Assembly: GCA_015227615.1 (NCBI GenBank)
Contig: JAALGZ010000018.1
Coordinates: 496,001-560,000 of the forward strand
Direction of reading: 5' to 3'
Source: Labyrinthula sp. Ha
Taxonomy: Eukaryota; Sar; Bigyra; Labyrinthulida; Labyrinthulaceae
DNA length: 64,000 nucleotides
Numbering within the stretch: the first letter of the stretch is position 1; each line of letters begins with the position of its first letter. A program made the translations under genes and the position numbers. This document shows positions 39,001-49,193 of this stretch, piece by piece. The notes under the pieces are model-generated. The model saw only the letters and a program-made list of their open reading frames with translations, made no database searches and was not told the origin of the DNA.

Positions 39001-39268
39001 GAGCATGAGTAAAGAAGACCATGCAAAGTTCCTGATGTTTGTAACTGGTACCAGTAAAGTTCCTTTAGACGGATTTAAAAGTCTTGTAGGAATGAGAGGA
39101 CATCAAAAATTTAGTATTCATAAAGCTGGGAAGAATAATAATATTCTTCCTTCTGCACATACTTGTTTTAATCAGCTAGACTTGCCAGAGTATCAGGATG
39201 AGAAGATTTTGAAGGAGAAATTAAGATATGCAATTCATGAAGGTGCAGAAGGTTTTGGGTTCGGATAA
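27047..39268 (+). CDS. HUWE1: Giant HECT E3 ubiquitin ligase, HUWE1/TOM1/UPL1 type
   Basis: One uninterrupted 12.2-kb frame encodes 4,073 aa. The HECT domain spans about 3715-4073: RRSHVFEDSF, TIQFENEEGIDAGGVTREFY, RFIGRVVSKALFDGVLLDAH, then LPSAHTCFNQLDLPEY with catalytic Cys4040, ending EGAEGFGFG. The N-terminal ~1,200 residues are helical-repeat sequence where DUF908/DUF913 sit in this family. A very acidic tract lies at about 2380-2510 and a low-complexity linker follows. At about 3015-3035, GVDLDVWNSLTPELRREIM resembles the ubiquitin-binding UBM/DUF4414 segment. I could not see a UBA, UIM or WWE domain by eye. Size is close to human HUWE1 (4,374 aa). Relatives act in protein quality control and the clearance of unassembled ribosomal and nuclear proteins. 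The start follows CAC-A-ATG with no in-frame upstream ATG noticed. Confidence 0.97.
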   Translation: MSKKKFDKRFGVLIPQIHVDFIIETSLIEKDTDFLKKLKTVASWSYFASETTNSTVSGEKDFNEKTPISEQTDLYGWERILCRIDAILEKWIRFNPVGLVLVPLRRTDQKYAEWLVSYEKELEEALKNLPFESENLFKVPAKDDQCEMKLESDLPGTKYFKYQVDVTYENGFIQVQTCLKFLCLLLKNSRNKIMIHSKESILQHCMELLSARDESLEELALKIFAAVHDSFKPTSHPDAEFEDMYRTSISSSLSLSKLLLGFAQGYGNKSQGLDLTSVLTSEQSELPKFPGTVKYDYYLEKKIGEKLPEASGSKRREFAESFCIELSSEQLGAAESGEIFEKCLNEYPVPEKHLFGLLQRIRLARSFLTKAGRRRRVKNRLRSLAVLIRIYGSSNIMSAYFQHEVQITQEICALIASPSLYDIPPNEAGSEIPLDIQIKALKVLHRLPGRLDEGGVGGSLSLIARQSGILQLLGVVKGCHNGMLLNLVQETLRIISTDMFAHRRTVNPLFEPAAATVEDEMEDEAESALLSENEDYFLFDPSETESVEFALGMSFAYETSRNVTQSKRKRENTLDEDHLEVDANSLDSQMEISDQASVSQGSLSAKHPFLSKQKIFKWVENLLILCFEVTGTHHGAALLSTAGLLNKLYLVVREEITSRRENFNFLKYYNRSKNSERRAEVYYDSSRNRSVTLIIKIIENLVYYSSLAVSIAHELKLMLSCVLLLEEVLLGPVEKALFESNILNDGFVSDDDANEYIPTKISMEKKESREEEIHNKKKSILNPRAMKVLDLDDLQKEKSRLLPIINSSTRIDPNTLDISQRLIVRACLHFLVAFVQRCESDSRINLGMREKYSKALNALHLLFKTPKLLSPGTFSILAVLFCEVINQDPSAINAVYEANVHDTIYRLIGKREVPWDPYCIALLPGLVNVLCLHSTGETAVKNCGVLKELVGYLFHESLVLNANVQVFNLEHNESQKAYRIAAQNLDFFLRHHTNFRKVAFRHLLQNIQYLMEAKYSKPGLLFQTSSNPIKTNIKPVSNQVDIQNVALGSSTSVVPTTFIEQVSNYPLSLDGWINCKDALDSRRLQITRNFLPLLQAVLEHKTAADVFSDVKGITNTLSLFLVLTPRSLEYLIRNGAEFDRYKGVDMLRTVLKHLFVSNIYGCEVLEKLLKSVGAFGDYKKKCHEELRRKEGEKLEVENSVDIVSLPILAALSEEVDLKDVWTAVAVNKNQNKEKVYPATRSFKKTLIKGLARQWKCLAFTEWQVRLLTEWLYNSPKLQTGKIGLLACIAKDSEKKFHTLLKIIIQVEEELHGCVGLMTRESIRLDRLRKASRASREIFLEKKLKHQLSEELLRFFLAGRDFLVSLAKCIQTVSSKDIEFISSYYQVLENSIFPFLENSFRFLDQNLPEEQWFQRAGLALEKASCFFVGHGSRDSKTNVPFIHLFLRYRRDLFYRVMATAGEALLRTMQFSQNDLAPRSGEPKSTAFSRTKQEVVASACDILHSIALPRSMLYAFFLRNNAIFQGILQFEFRKVNEVIENDLTKVRTNHLGIFSPDDMIFQLHSVLLHNIRPVIEHEKFSHLASVLPEECQRKFFKTVNQILKRPVDFCPERHVLKVFQECLPSAALRKDQDVSVILYKRLQQSITSKKQASVAREPKEESDEEDILHTEGSIEPSAFKSSSESKALNLVKQEVQSFRNSRRKTMHQFVESLQSCLLAYLSEDDFATDDVLVLQRQKTFAQGLALLSCMLLKSPGKNKTKNFFNQLLKLESFSQEDSLSCGCFRQKLYFSVIGEIQIFHRYITEEVVLKMCRNVVRSLEEVDVSLPLLSVDCLFLVSWSGFLKEDQQKGIFSPELISLLCSIMKRLNARSCSEGENAKLEFFKLNLHSVLILIECALLRDSACKKFLKVGGLKELLHISGKLSFEELPVLGSFIMMRLLSNKETMKNLIVQTLMHRFQQESQKSGGKNKNRASLEAFLPVLAHLNDFNSTLFLETFGSLFKVEKSNTERQGRSYFSRFARAQSFLLLSTEAKAILQQCTDSRASMLSRHEKNWKQVLQVVATSLFEQALQGQYFENTLRMDLKTTVEEKPSNRVEPSLGLVKLLDMLNVLVFILPYLNAILCKVKIHSLRKNAVNKIYLHLFGLKFKRRNSEEKKVSYDFLALLVRVLYPLASVSQKIESSGKSLSTGKKLSKDDFHEKFRNSLKSFIEGMTKSSKPEVYQQLFQEAAEYLRDLVKASRKTVSSEHTHLGDEHFRTNRMWALDSQVELLSSYSAADLSHKRFTGAEEKSVVYELLFKENAVQNIIHALECAEKSHPSVFQYVSNILFLLSDLTSSQNLKLLKPDVTSWGLRVKSASSYEKKDDTDGLGPTSGSVNEYTQTMAINELDDERDEESLGSTTDEEEEEFEHYLDDEEENDETENEEEDEEDIMSHSGLEGLPEEGTVPAEEDSSTENELVDAYEEDFHDLELGSQAEDGVTEDEAHLIDSEEDEVAGLESDDEAHQNTLNPMGQGNPLHLSSPAEIIGDETTANTLQVSDVAAGSSLDVNDSLPLARDVGSSGAQVRNLEQSAQGTGTNLDNFGFSRDFTVLPEASVPGRSTTFTRRALTRLDRHHLPDTLTSRQEEDGSAAIDPRNLFFAPSYLDNPSSFNLRSLLRSGGNRSPLPRAGQRGEFAQLSRAIMTFFTGPQERASSFDSFEHRPRFGFEPYGADNASETEQAADLSDSLDNEMIVLSTAFQGFLATVSNESQDNYSPGLTLPGYPNETAKNGSTKSLSPKDIKTQAGNSNDMLSMGSFAKVHPLLRNCLTAEDYASNRLKCLLRTLLDRFAHENVRPTQKKQGEQKGSSNLENTVLSPNPSEENVLMRGHDSRSSLGYPRHHRPAFQLPSRITSGTLLSRLMDEVSPSGRATTDHQAAEILRSLRDFDNGRVGSEQGEANASSNSEGNLGRETTPNTTSNQEASGRGNNLIIPNLFSDVVATNTEAANNSGVNEGDSPMVDNPEDSSPVEENDADTNRPAGVDLDVWNSLTPELRREIMSNTEATGLPQRGTTEVATQAEAETTTRVATPSTHTVLETADTVTGAQATAGDNTTARETEELVTFIDSLTSLEIRNEVFMELTSSQVSALPTRLRLEALRVRRPNRRAVAAFDRSNLPLPFPRLRTSSSPTRRPVAADEVKPKGIQLEKNIEGFDSLVSERDIETLLSLLFYVRQGKKNHYRTLLMNLCKHERFREIIVFKVLQLLTPDDKVVHLSVSLRKTNARNSQSKSIRPFFQGFFEVHSKKSVMFNDRKWIPKTVYGTSEMVFTLYSSELEAVEGFLPYLATRRLLDNLKYLCTNHRRTGLLLLQREGVLELLCELIGIKQYYQNPKTLVGLVEVVSVVVSPLFDIKNLRDTRDPHNEVDLVAGSSIQAATQTALDNSAASSPRTKKRKIEEIEIPKRVLGKKYIIVLIEVILKGNCSEEVFTKIKIILLNLAKVKENRKQLVHVMSAHVNILFEELNKLLNAVLPNSGPTSNDVELNLYRFLKVLKELSDAEGLKTLEPGLANLTFDLGGFCDELIHAIKTEAKGKLIDSSMIIGKLLDSFAGKSHVRNHLAHGDEKGPKALNKVIKKNIRNKMDKSYVRALSVGFAQAKLTILKSFSLYCTLFPSERNEGLFHEFVVKFRNILNSLIHQTPNLLENEFGILLSTPKYKTLIDFENKRLYFKNRLRQLRSTKRTTLRLRVRRSHVFEDSFIALGSKKKKELLGKVTIQFENEEGIDAGGVTREFYQILCRQMFKPDYGFFKASSDGTSFQPDSRSAVLYPDHIRYFRFIGRVVSKALFDGVLLDAHFTRSFYKHILGLPIDYRDIQSIDPQYYKSLCDLLTMNLDDLGLDLSFTADEEELGVVKTVELKPNGKNIAVTDENKMEYIQLCTKHKMTTGIKPQIDAFLEGFHDLVPRKFISIFDEQELELLIAGVPEVDIDDLQKNTDYVGYSSTSTQVVWFWKVLKSMSKEDHAKFLMFVTGTSKVPLDGFKSLVGMRGHQKFSIHKAGKNNNILPSAHTCFNQLDLPEYQDEKILKEKLRYAIHEGAEGFGFG

Positions 39269-41284
39269 AAAAATTGGTATCAAAACTTATATGGTTTCTT
39301 CATTAATGGCTAAAACTGATTATTTTTTCTTTTGTTGAGGTTTTTCTTGTTTTGTACTTTCACGCTTTGAAGGAGAAAATCTGCTTGAAAACTAACTAAA
39401 ACCAGTTGAACAAGACATACCAGAAAAGTTCTTTACTTGCGGTTACCAATAAGGGCGAAAGTAAATTAAAATACATGTTACTACATTAATATTCTAAGAA
39501 AATCAATGAAAAGGTTGAAGTCATAGAATCACAATTCTAGCTTATAGCTAGTTTTGTGGATCGGGGCCCTCACTTGGACCTTAGAACTGGATAATAGCTT
39601 ATCATTATTTGCTTCACTCTTTAGAATAGGTAGATACCTTGTATAGCTAAGATTAAGTTGCACACAGTTAATTTGAGAAATTGAGTAGGACAAGTGTCCA
39701 AAAAGAGTATAACACTTAGATAGTATAAGCCTGCAGTAGAGTTTAAGCTAAGTATTCTTTACAGGAAGAAAAAAACACTTGCGAGGAAAGAATAGTAGAA
39801 AAACAGAAACTGTTATCTAATTTATTCGTAAGAGAATATCTAGAAAAGCTTAAATATTGGAATACTAGAAATTGTTACATGTACACTAGTTAGCTGATGT
39901 TAAACAATCTCTTAGTTAACTATGAGGGATTAGTAAATGAAAGAAGCATTCTTTGAAAAAAATTAGTAGCTGCAACATATTTCTTCAAAAAAGCCGGCTA
40001 ACAAAAGAAATATAGTTCCTAAGGGCAACATAGCAGCATGCAAATGCCATTGATGTTATTTTCACATTAGAATCGAGAAAATGAGTAGTGTCAAAGTTTA
40101 CAAAGACCCCACCGCTTACTAAATCTTTCATCCTGTTGGCGTCTGAAAAATGTCATCACCTATAGACTAAATATATAAGTACTTGTTAATTGTAGGTTGG
40201 CGTATGAAGGGGAATATAGTTTCATGGCCAAGCGGTTGTAAGTTGCTGAGTTTGGCTATCATGCAGGAAGAGCCTCAATAGAAGAAACGCTCCAATGACC
40301 ACGTTTACGGAGGTCAATCCTGAAAACAGCGAAGACGCTATAACTGCACATCCTCGTGGATAATGATAAATTTTTGTCTGTAAATGAGATGAAAGAGGCC
40401 GTAATAGAAATGTTTAATGCCTTCAATTTTTTGACAGAAGTAGTTTTGCATTGTTTGATGGGGGGACTTCGAAGGATGTTGATTTTCCATGGGAATGAGC
40501 CAAACGTGAATTTCGCACATGAGCTAAGAACTGCGTAAGACTTTAGAAAGGGAAAATAAACATGTGTACTAACCAGATTAGTAATAAAAGCGTAATTACG
40601 CGGAAATTCAGAGTTAAGAGATGTTACTTTTACCATTTTAATTATATTTCAGATACCATCGTTTCCTCAAAAGTATATATGACTAATCTGCATACTTCAA
40701 GATTTAGGTTTGGGCTCATGACATAACGAATAATGCGAGTAAATTAGATCCTTGTATCGTTTTTAGCAAATGGAACAAGGTAGTAGTAGAAAAAATTATA
40801 GATTCTGTTTTACTCTTACTCTGCTTCAAAATTTTCTTTTCAATGGAGATTCGGGAAAAAAGTAGAGTGTGCGTGATCATCCTGCTGATTAACTCCATCA
40901 TGTAAAGTTTCAACCTAGAAAGAGTTTTCCTCAGAAACAAAGGTCTATTGAAGTGCGCTTTAATTTTTTCTTAAAGACTGTTATCAGTTTTCTCTAACTC
41001 GTTTGCTGTGAAGACGAAAACTCTACTTTCATCAGAATTTGTAGTGCAATCTAAAGCTGATCCTTAATATTTGCTGATTGCAGCTTATTACTACCACAAT
41101 TCAACCCAAGCTCATTCAGAGGGCTTATTAACCAAAAGATGATGCGCCACCAACTATTTTGGAACATGCTAAAAATATCTAATATTGAAAAGCCGAACAG
41201 CCAGGGCAAATATATGTGACGACCTTGAAGGTTGTAGCGCCAAAAAACAACATGAGCAATTTAGCTTAGGCTTGTACTTACTGG

Positions 41285-42110
41285 GAAGACTTACTTGAAA
41301 AAGACGTTGATCTAGACCCTTGCAAATTCAATATGGCTGCTTACAGTTTTTTATGATCTCTAAGTCCGAGTCTTCTAGTGCTTGTCTGATAATAAATTTG
41401 CCAGCCAATGGTACAGTGTTTTCTTTAAATTCAGTGCTGTAGAATGTTGAAGATTCGCTACTGCCATCTACAGGTCAGATATGAGCCTTTATCGAAGAAC
41501 ATTCAAATGATACAGGATTTATTCTCATTTCTGTGAGCTCTCTTAGTGAAATTACATGCACCCTCGATCCGTTGTGTCGCAACATGACAGACTATGAAGA
41601 TATTATTATAATATGGAAATTAAAGTTTTTTCTGTTAGCCAGTAAAAATTTTCAACTATCTTCACGGTTTGCTCCGCGGTTATGGAAGACGTGGACATGG
41701 TGACAAAATATAATGGAGTTTGATAATATCTGAGCTCATACAAAATGACAGAATTCGTGATCTAAAGGAACTGCGTTTTCCTGTTCCAGACCCCGAGCTG
41801 TACTTTATAATTTATTTTTGGCACTGCTTTGCACAACGAATCTAGAGCTCGCCAAATTTCTCTGGTACATGCTTGAACTAAAATTTTCAATCCACTGTCA
41901 CCCCCGATCTTGTCTCAATTAAGACAGAGATGAACCATTCTTCTTTCTAAAATTTTTGTATGCTTAACATCAAAGAGCTCAATGCCCAGGGGAACGATTG
42001 CACTGAATAAATGTACTTCAATAACTATATCATCTCTAATAGGTGTGTCCCCTTTAATATGGGCAGAATGAAACTGGAAAAGGCCTTTGTATAACTTTGT
42101 ACAAATCCCT
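41285..42110 (-). pseudogene. Possible decayed gene with a Tudor-like segment
   Basis: On the minus strand two neighbouring stretches are unusually open. The upstream one (about 42110-41640) includes KILVQACTREIWRALDSLCK and KINYKVQLGVWNRKTQFL. The downstream one (41582-41285) includes NGSRVHVISLRELTEMRINP, SFECSSIKAHI and PVDGSS, which follow the extended-Tudor pattern (YGN.E.V....LR.L...P....C.LA.I.PVDG). The two lie in different frames and contain a few in-frame stops, with no ATG or intron that repairs the difference. GC is somewhat above the spacer background. The statistical excess of openness is modest, so this is a candidate relic only. Confidence 0.25.
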
Positions 42111-45100
42111 TAGATCGGACAAGCTAAGTCGAACAATTCTATTGAAGTGCTCAGTAAACAGATTTGATATGGATGTCAAATAAGTCATCTTTACTAGCGA
42201 AATCTCAACGAAGACTGAACAAGGTCGGTTTTCTCATTTTGGTTAAGTGCTTGCAAATAATTGAACATCATGGAGAATGTTTTAAAACCGTTTGTTGTTG
42301 TATATATACTTTTTGTGGGACTTACCTCTCAAAATTGCTCTAATCATGTCAAGTCCAACTAATGCATTTCCTCCATAGTAATTTTTATAAGTTTCTCCAG
42401 TTGAAAGTTGATTTTTTACGTTCCATAAGATCTTGAGTCTGAAAATTTTCATTAGGTGAATGACTTTCGGAAAGTTTCGCATCTTTTGCTATAAACTAAT
42501 CAAGAGTTGCATCAAAGCTGTACTATAATCTAAAAGAAAAAATATATGTGACAGAATACGCACTCTATACCGGATTTCAGCAGAGCAGCGTTACTTAAGT
42601 ACCTCTAACCTACAACTTAAACAAATCCTACACTATAAATTTTTGACACTAGATGTAGCTTTCTGATATCTTAAACCTTAACCTGATTTCACGTTAAACT
42701 AAGCTTTCAAACTTTGTTCACAACAGGTAGAGTTGAAACCCTGACTCTTTGTGATATCCATAGTTTTGTATGATAACCGAATCTATGACATTCATTGACA
42801 TCAATTTGGGAGATAGATATTTTTCTATTTAAAAATGCAATTAAACCGATATACACAGATTTTTTGATCACCAAATATTTGTACAGCTGTGTCTAGTATA
42901 CCTGTATAATATATGCCCGTATTTATTGTATGCTTCTGATTTTGAATATGGACAAATTTAATAAACTTATGTATTTTTAGTTTTAATATAGCCAAATTAA
43001 CCCAATGCAGCTAGTGTATTGCTTAGCATGATCTTTTAAAATCTGTAACTTTTTGAAGCCTGAATGCACATGTATCGTGACATGATTTCAAAAAAACAAT
43101 CTTGCAAGACACAAGAATGAACAGTTTACGTGCAAATGTTCTTTCACCGGGAGTAATAGGTTGGTTAACTGGTCAGAGAAAAAAACTTGATTGAGAACCC
43201 CGTAAGCTCTACCTGACAATATAATTAGTCATCAACTGACCTCGATTTTAAGAGGCTAAGACCAAGGAAGGTGAGTTGAATATCTATAAGAATGTCCAAA
43301 GCCTGCAAAACAGATATAGCAGCTTTAAGAACCCTGAACAATGGACCAATATCCCTCCCGAGACATTTAAAGATCTTGTAAAGCTTTCTAACAGAAAGAA
43401 TGGAAAATATATATCTTTCATTGAGGTGCCACTAAAACTGGATGCGAAAGACACTCAATCTCGTGTATTTCTACCAACATATGGCACAATCAATTATTAA
43501 CCCGTTATTTATACTTATAAATTTCCAGCAGGAATAAATTTCTGAGAACTTGAAATAATATCTTTTTTGGTACTCTCCAAAGCCAAATAAAATAAGATTG
43601 ACCAAGAGCAGTCAATTTGAATCTAATTGGACACATCCAATGTATTCTATCAGAAAACAGGAGAATCTAATACATCGAAAGGTAAAAAAACACGTTGAGC
43701 AAAGTAAGTGAAGTTTAGCAATTAACGAAAAATACCAGAAATATCTTCACTCCTCAAGAACCCATATCCATTTTTCGCTAGAAATCTCAGATTTCATAAA
43801 TTCTGAAACTTCTTCAGAGCTTAACCCCCTGGGGTAACCAAGAGCAATACTCAAAAACCGATGAAAGCATATCATGTGTATCTGAGGTACCACAAACAAC
43901 CCATATAAAACGCACTAATTCCTTTGTTCGTCATCCTCAATAAATCTGTCAAATGAAACTTGGTCAACTTCACAATTTCAAACATTCCCGAAACCTGGTA
44001 TGAGCCATAGATGCACAAAACATGGGCTCTATCTAAAGTATTCGAGTCGTACAGAGGCTCATGGAATCCCACCAGGGCACATATGGGTGATTTATTATCC
44101 TTTTTGTCAACTTTGATGGTGTTCAATTATTCAAACATTACAGCTATCTAATTAATGGGGAAATTTACCACCTGTATTTTGAGGTAAGGTCTACTATAGG
44201 CTAAATGGTTCTGCCAATAGAGTATCAAAAAAGATAAGGTCAGAATTAACAGAAGAAGATATCACAATGGTGCAGATTATCATAAGGCATGAAAGGGAAA
44301 GAGTAACGACAATCTAGAGGCTTGGAAGTATACGATCAAGCCATGCACATAATCGATATGGGCTACAAAGTGCTACAAAATTAGTTAATTAATTCTTAGA
44401 AATGAAATTTAGACGGATATATGGGTTAGAATCGTGGACCAATTAAGCGCTGTTATGTATCAACTAAATAAGTTTTTTCTTGTTAAACGTCGAATCTATT
44501 CCAAGAGAAACAACAACAATGTATGTGGAATTCGATGAGGCTTTAGTCTATATCTCTGCTGGAGCTATCTATCAAACTATTTATTTAGATTTATCTGTCT
44601 ACTATATCCAAACACTTTTTGCTGATTTGCTCCTTAAATGTTATGGTTCGCCACTGTTTATACAATATTCTTATATTTGTATGCTCTTATTTCCTTCAGG
44701 GCTAATAACATAATTCACACATAAATATTTGCTTAAGATATAACCCATAAAGATATTGTATGAATCTACTGTTTCTGTAATATATATGATCATTAATGTA
44801 AGCATTCATTGACTATTGAAATCATCGTGGACTTTTTTTCAAAACACTATGCTCCTAGAAACAGATAAGTATTAGAATTAGGTTTTTGGTAAAACACTTG
44901 GTTCAATACAAGAGCAAGTAAACATTAGGACACTAACTCATAGTTACTGTATCGAGAGAACATATTATCTCAGTCACTAGATTAATATTGGTTGAAAACA
45001 CAAAGAAAATATTTAACCGCCTGCACTGTAATTTAATTTATCTATATTAGAAAAAGCAGAATACACTTAACAATGTGTCATTTAGATATTATTAAGTGAA

Positions 45101-48100
45101 GCTATGTCTTGGAGTACTTTGTTAAAATTAGAGAAGGTAAGTTTGCAGTCAAAATGTAAATATGTTCCATTAGACCAAGATAAATTTGTCAATATCCCAT
45201 AAAGTTTCATTTAATGCTTACCCATAATTATATCGTGCAATGAAATTCCACACAACATTTTATTGTGTTCTCTACATTAGGATTAAGGGTAATTAAGCTT
45301 CAAGGTAAGAATAAATATTGACCTTATGCTTTTAATAGTTACTTTGTCCAAGTATTTTTGTATACGCGACCGACAACTAACTCCAGATTCTCAGCAAGAT
45401 AATAATGCATTGCTTCATACCCTGATAAATTATATACTTCGGGTACCATTGACTTTGAAAAGTCTGAGTGATCTACGGATAAACTATTACCCATTTATTG
45501 TTTTCGTGTGATACTTCATATATATACGAGAATTGGCAACTACTATAATAAATCAAAACATAATATATCTGCTCGGGATTCTGCTTTTCTTAATTATTGA
45601 AAACAATACGACACAGAATATTAAAAAGTACTTAAAATAACTTTTCTTCAGTGGAAAACGGACATAAAATTTATCCAGTATTGATTTTTTAGCCTCAAGA
45701 AAGGATCGGCAAACATATGACTGAAGTATATATTCAAATCTTGATCATGCTTCTTGAATCAAAGCTGCAATCAAATTAAAGTGAGGCAAATGGGTTTGGA
45801 TCATATGAATAATTGTGGTAGCAAAGAGAATGGTATACAATAAGTACCTTTATTGTCTTGAATAAGGTGAGGTGTTCACTTCAACAGCTGAGCTTTGTTG
45901 AACATAGCTTGGATACGAATGTGATCGCCTTAATTGGTACAAGTACCTTAGAAAATTGGTCAAAAAGCAACATTACTGAGCGACCCCCCCCTGAAATACG
46001 TATACATATATACATTAAGGTCTTCAATTTTCAATATTTTATCGCAGTCTTTTTACTCCTTCCAAAGCCATTTAGCGGCTTACAACCCAGCTGTATCCGC
46101 TAGGTGTGATTTACATGTATTCCCAGAGGAACAATACAGATTATAAGCAGGCAAAATATATGAAAATATCTTACGTAGTAATGCAAATATGAACGCATAG
46201 TAGAAATTTTATGTTTTAGTTCTAACCTTAAAAAATTGGCTTACCATGGGTCCTCGGCTATTTCATTTAAATGAAAACTTCATCTTTTAGATGATGTTAG
46301 CTGCTTTTCAGCACTCAATATACATAAGAAAATTTAATTTCAATTGGCTACATATATGATTAGAAAAATCCTTATACATTCAAGTTATTCGCATGCCCCC
46401 CTATAGTGTCTCTTCTACCTTAGATTTTTTTCTCGTAGAAATGATACTATAGGAAGTTCCGAAAGGTATGGTGATTATTCTTAAACCGAACTACTCGCCA
46501 TTCCAGATCAGATTATGTAGGATGACCAGATATGCAAAAAATACAGATTTCAAAAGTAAATGAGAAGATGTGTTAATTGTGGACTCGGATGTAACACCCT
46601 GGACTTTCAGATAGCTGCTTACGCTCACTTCTCTTATTTCAAGAAATGAATTTTTGTGATACTGCGATTGAAATATAGTTTCCGAACTTAAGAAAGATAT
46701 TTTATTGAAGATGATTAGAGAGGAATAGATTATATTCAGAGACCCTGAACATAGAATTTTCTGTTAAGATAGAAGTTTGAGATATATACCCTAGTTTATA
46801 TCGACAGAAAATGTGAATCTCTCTACGACTTAAATTCTATATTCGTTTCAACCAGATATAAATTGATAAGTGGAATTGCAGATGGCAATGCGAAATCATA
46901 AATTTTTTTCTAATGTTAAATGTATAGTTTTTTAACATTTTAGGACGTGGTAGATGATTTAAAATATAAGTTATATTTCCTGCCAGTTATGCATATAAAT
47001 ATATGAAAATGTACATATTGGATGTATTTCATAGAAAATTGTATTTAATATAGATTCTTCATTCCAACATTGCTTTTTATATTAATAATTTACTGCTGAC
47101 ATGATATATTATAGGAAAATAGACTTTTCTTAAAAGTTGGGAAATGATTTAGTCTCATAAATATTAAAACATTGGAGCTATATATAAGAACTTCCCTCGA
47201 GAAACTGAAGTAAAAGTAGTGCATACCATTAATTGGAATAATTTCAACATGATCAAAGCTACTTGAAGCATCCAGTTAATAAAAATATGGCAGTCAAACT
47301 AAAATAAGCTTAGATGTTGCATATCTTCTTTATTTTCCATAGGCTTCGTATTCTGGAATACTACACTCAGCATCAAATCAGCTTTCAACAAATAGCAGAG
47401 TGAAATCAGTTCTAGAATATAGGCTTCTGATAACTTACAATAGATTAATTGTTTTTCCCTCTATATCATATTTTAGAATAATAATATTGTGCTTCAGAAT
47501 GTTTATTGATTTCTTTTTGAAGGGTATCATGTCCTATAGGCAACATAATTCCAATGATGATGCCCGGATTATGCAGAATCCCAGATAATAAGAATCTGCT
47601 GTAAAGAAAAATAAGCTTCAAGAGCTCAGTTTCTAGATAGAATCTGGTAGACAGGTATTAATACCAACTTTCGATTGCAAGGATATCGAATCCACGGATA
47701 ATCGTATCTTTAACCCCCAGCGTACACTTGAACATATCATGCTGTCTGTAAAGGATGTCCATACAGGTTCTTTCGCTCTCCGTTCTTGTATTCTTATCTT
47801 CAATATTTTCTTCGGGTTTCTAAGCTGCTTATCTTATTTTTGGAGATATTTTGCGTAAGAATGGGGAAGTATATTAATGCCTTCGCCTATGCATTCAATA
47901 CAAAGTTTCTCCTTTTCTTTGCTCCAATGTGAAAGATGAAATCCCTTGAACTCTTAGAAACAGGAAATATAAAGTATTAACCAATGGTACTATGTTGGCG
48001 AAAATTAGTTGAAAAATAAAGATAAGTTGTTAGGAATCTAGTTCTGTTGAAATATGGAATTCTAACCCTGAACATCATTTATAGCACCCTAAGAATCATA

Positions 48101-49178
48101 CTATTACTAAATTATACATGCAACGAATTGGGTTATCAATGATATTAATCAAATGCTTCTAGCTCATACAGAGCCTTGCTAAAAAATATCTGACATGGAG
48201 TAAAATTTATTTTGTAATTTTTTTTCTTTATGCTCGTTCATAAATTACACTGCAACAAAACATCTAAATTTGAATAAAACATTGTAAGAAAAAAAAAGAA
48301 AATTCAACATCATCATAGAGATACGACTTTGTCGCATCTAAAGCGCTCTGTAGAGTTTCTATCATTTTATTATAGCAGTTATGTATTTTAAGTAGCGCAA
48401 CAACTTCATTTAATTCATACGTCATTGAGGATATGTAAAAGATAATTTGTCTGTAAAATCCATGTTTCACAGAAAATGCTAGATTACCAAGAGGTCCAAG
48501 TCTTTATATATTAATAGGGACGGCGTTCTTAGAAACAAGTTTTGAAAAATAGTTTCTAGTAGCCTAACTTCTGGGTTTTGGAATCACTGTGCTCAAACTT
48601 GAAGAAACCAGCAACGTACAAAGGTCCAATAAGAACAAGCTCCAGGGGACCTAAAAAAACAAATCTGAAATATTCGGGTAAAATATCTCAACTCGATGAA
48701 TAGATGTTTTACAGAAGATATATATCGGAATCTATGTTCTAAATGCTTGACAGCGTTATTTCAAATATACTTTGATGAGGGAAATCGTTGTCCCATCTTT
48801 TTAGAGGAACAAGCACATAGAATACTTGATTATAGTAAATGCATGTTGTGGATATTTATTATAAGCTGCGTTACTTCTGGATTTTGTACCTTTATTTTAA
48901 ACATTAGATTTTGTTCTCAACATGTAAAACTCATACTTCCTGTGAAGTATTCATATAAATCAGAAAACAAAGTACATATCACTAGGGGTGAAAGAAAGTT
49001 TCACTCTGAACACAGAAAAAATGAATATGGCTATGTACACATCTATATTTTATACGCCCTCAATAGTCATAGATGTTGTATTAAATCATCAGCTTAGAAT
49101 AATATTTTAACAAATATTTACTTAGGTATGGATTAAAAGTAGCTGCAGAGGAAAGAAAAGTCAGAATCAACATATTTG

Positions 49179-49193
49179 TATATATATATATAT
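49179..49193. repeat. (TA)n dinucleotide repeat
   Basis: A run of alternating T and A, 15 bases, in the gene-free region. Confidence 0.85.

Noticed and set aside
40220-40290. ATGGCCAAGCGG resembling a tRNA A box
   Set aside because: No B box at the right distance and no foldable acceptor stem.
40259-40636. 125-codon minus-strand open frame overlapping a 60-codon plus-strand frame (FLSVNEMKEAVIEMFNAFNF)
   Set aside because: Both strands are open and neither shows a family motif; the minus frame is Ser/Phe-rich, the plus one begins at GTG. I cannot choose one.
48696-49097. 133-codon plus-strand open frame starting with ATG, Cys-rich with a hydrophobic middle
   Set aside because: It is the longest frame in the spacers, but about one of this size is expected by chance; no motif, no neighbours, and the tail is low-quality Tyr/Ile/His text.
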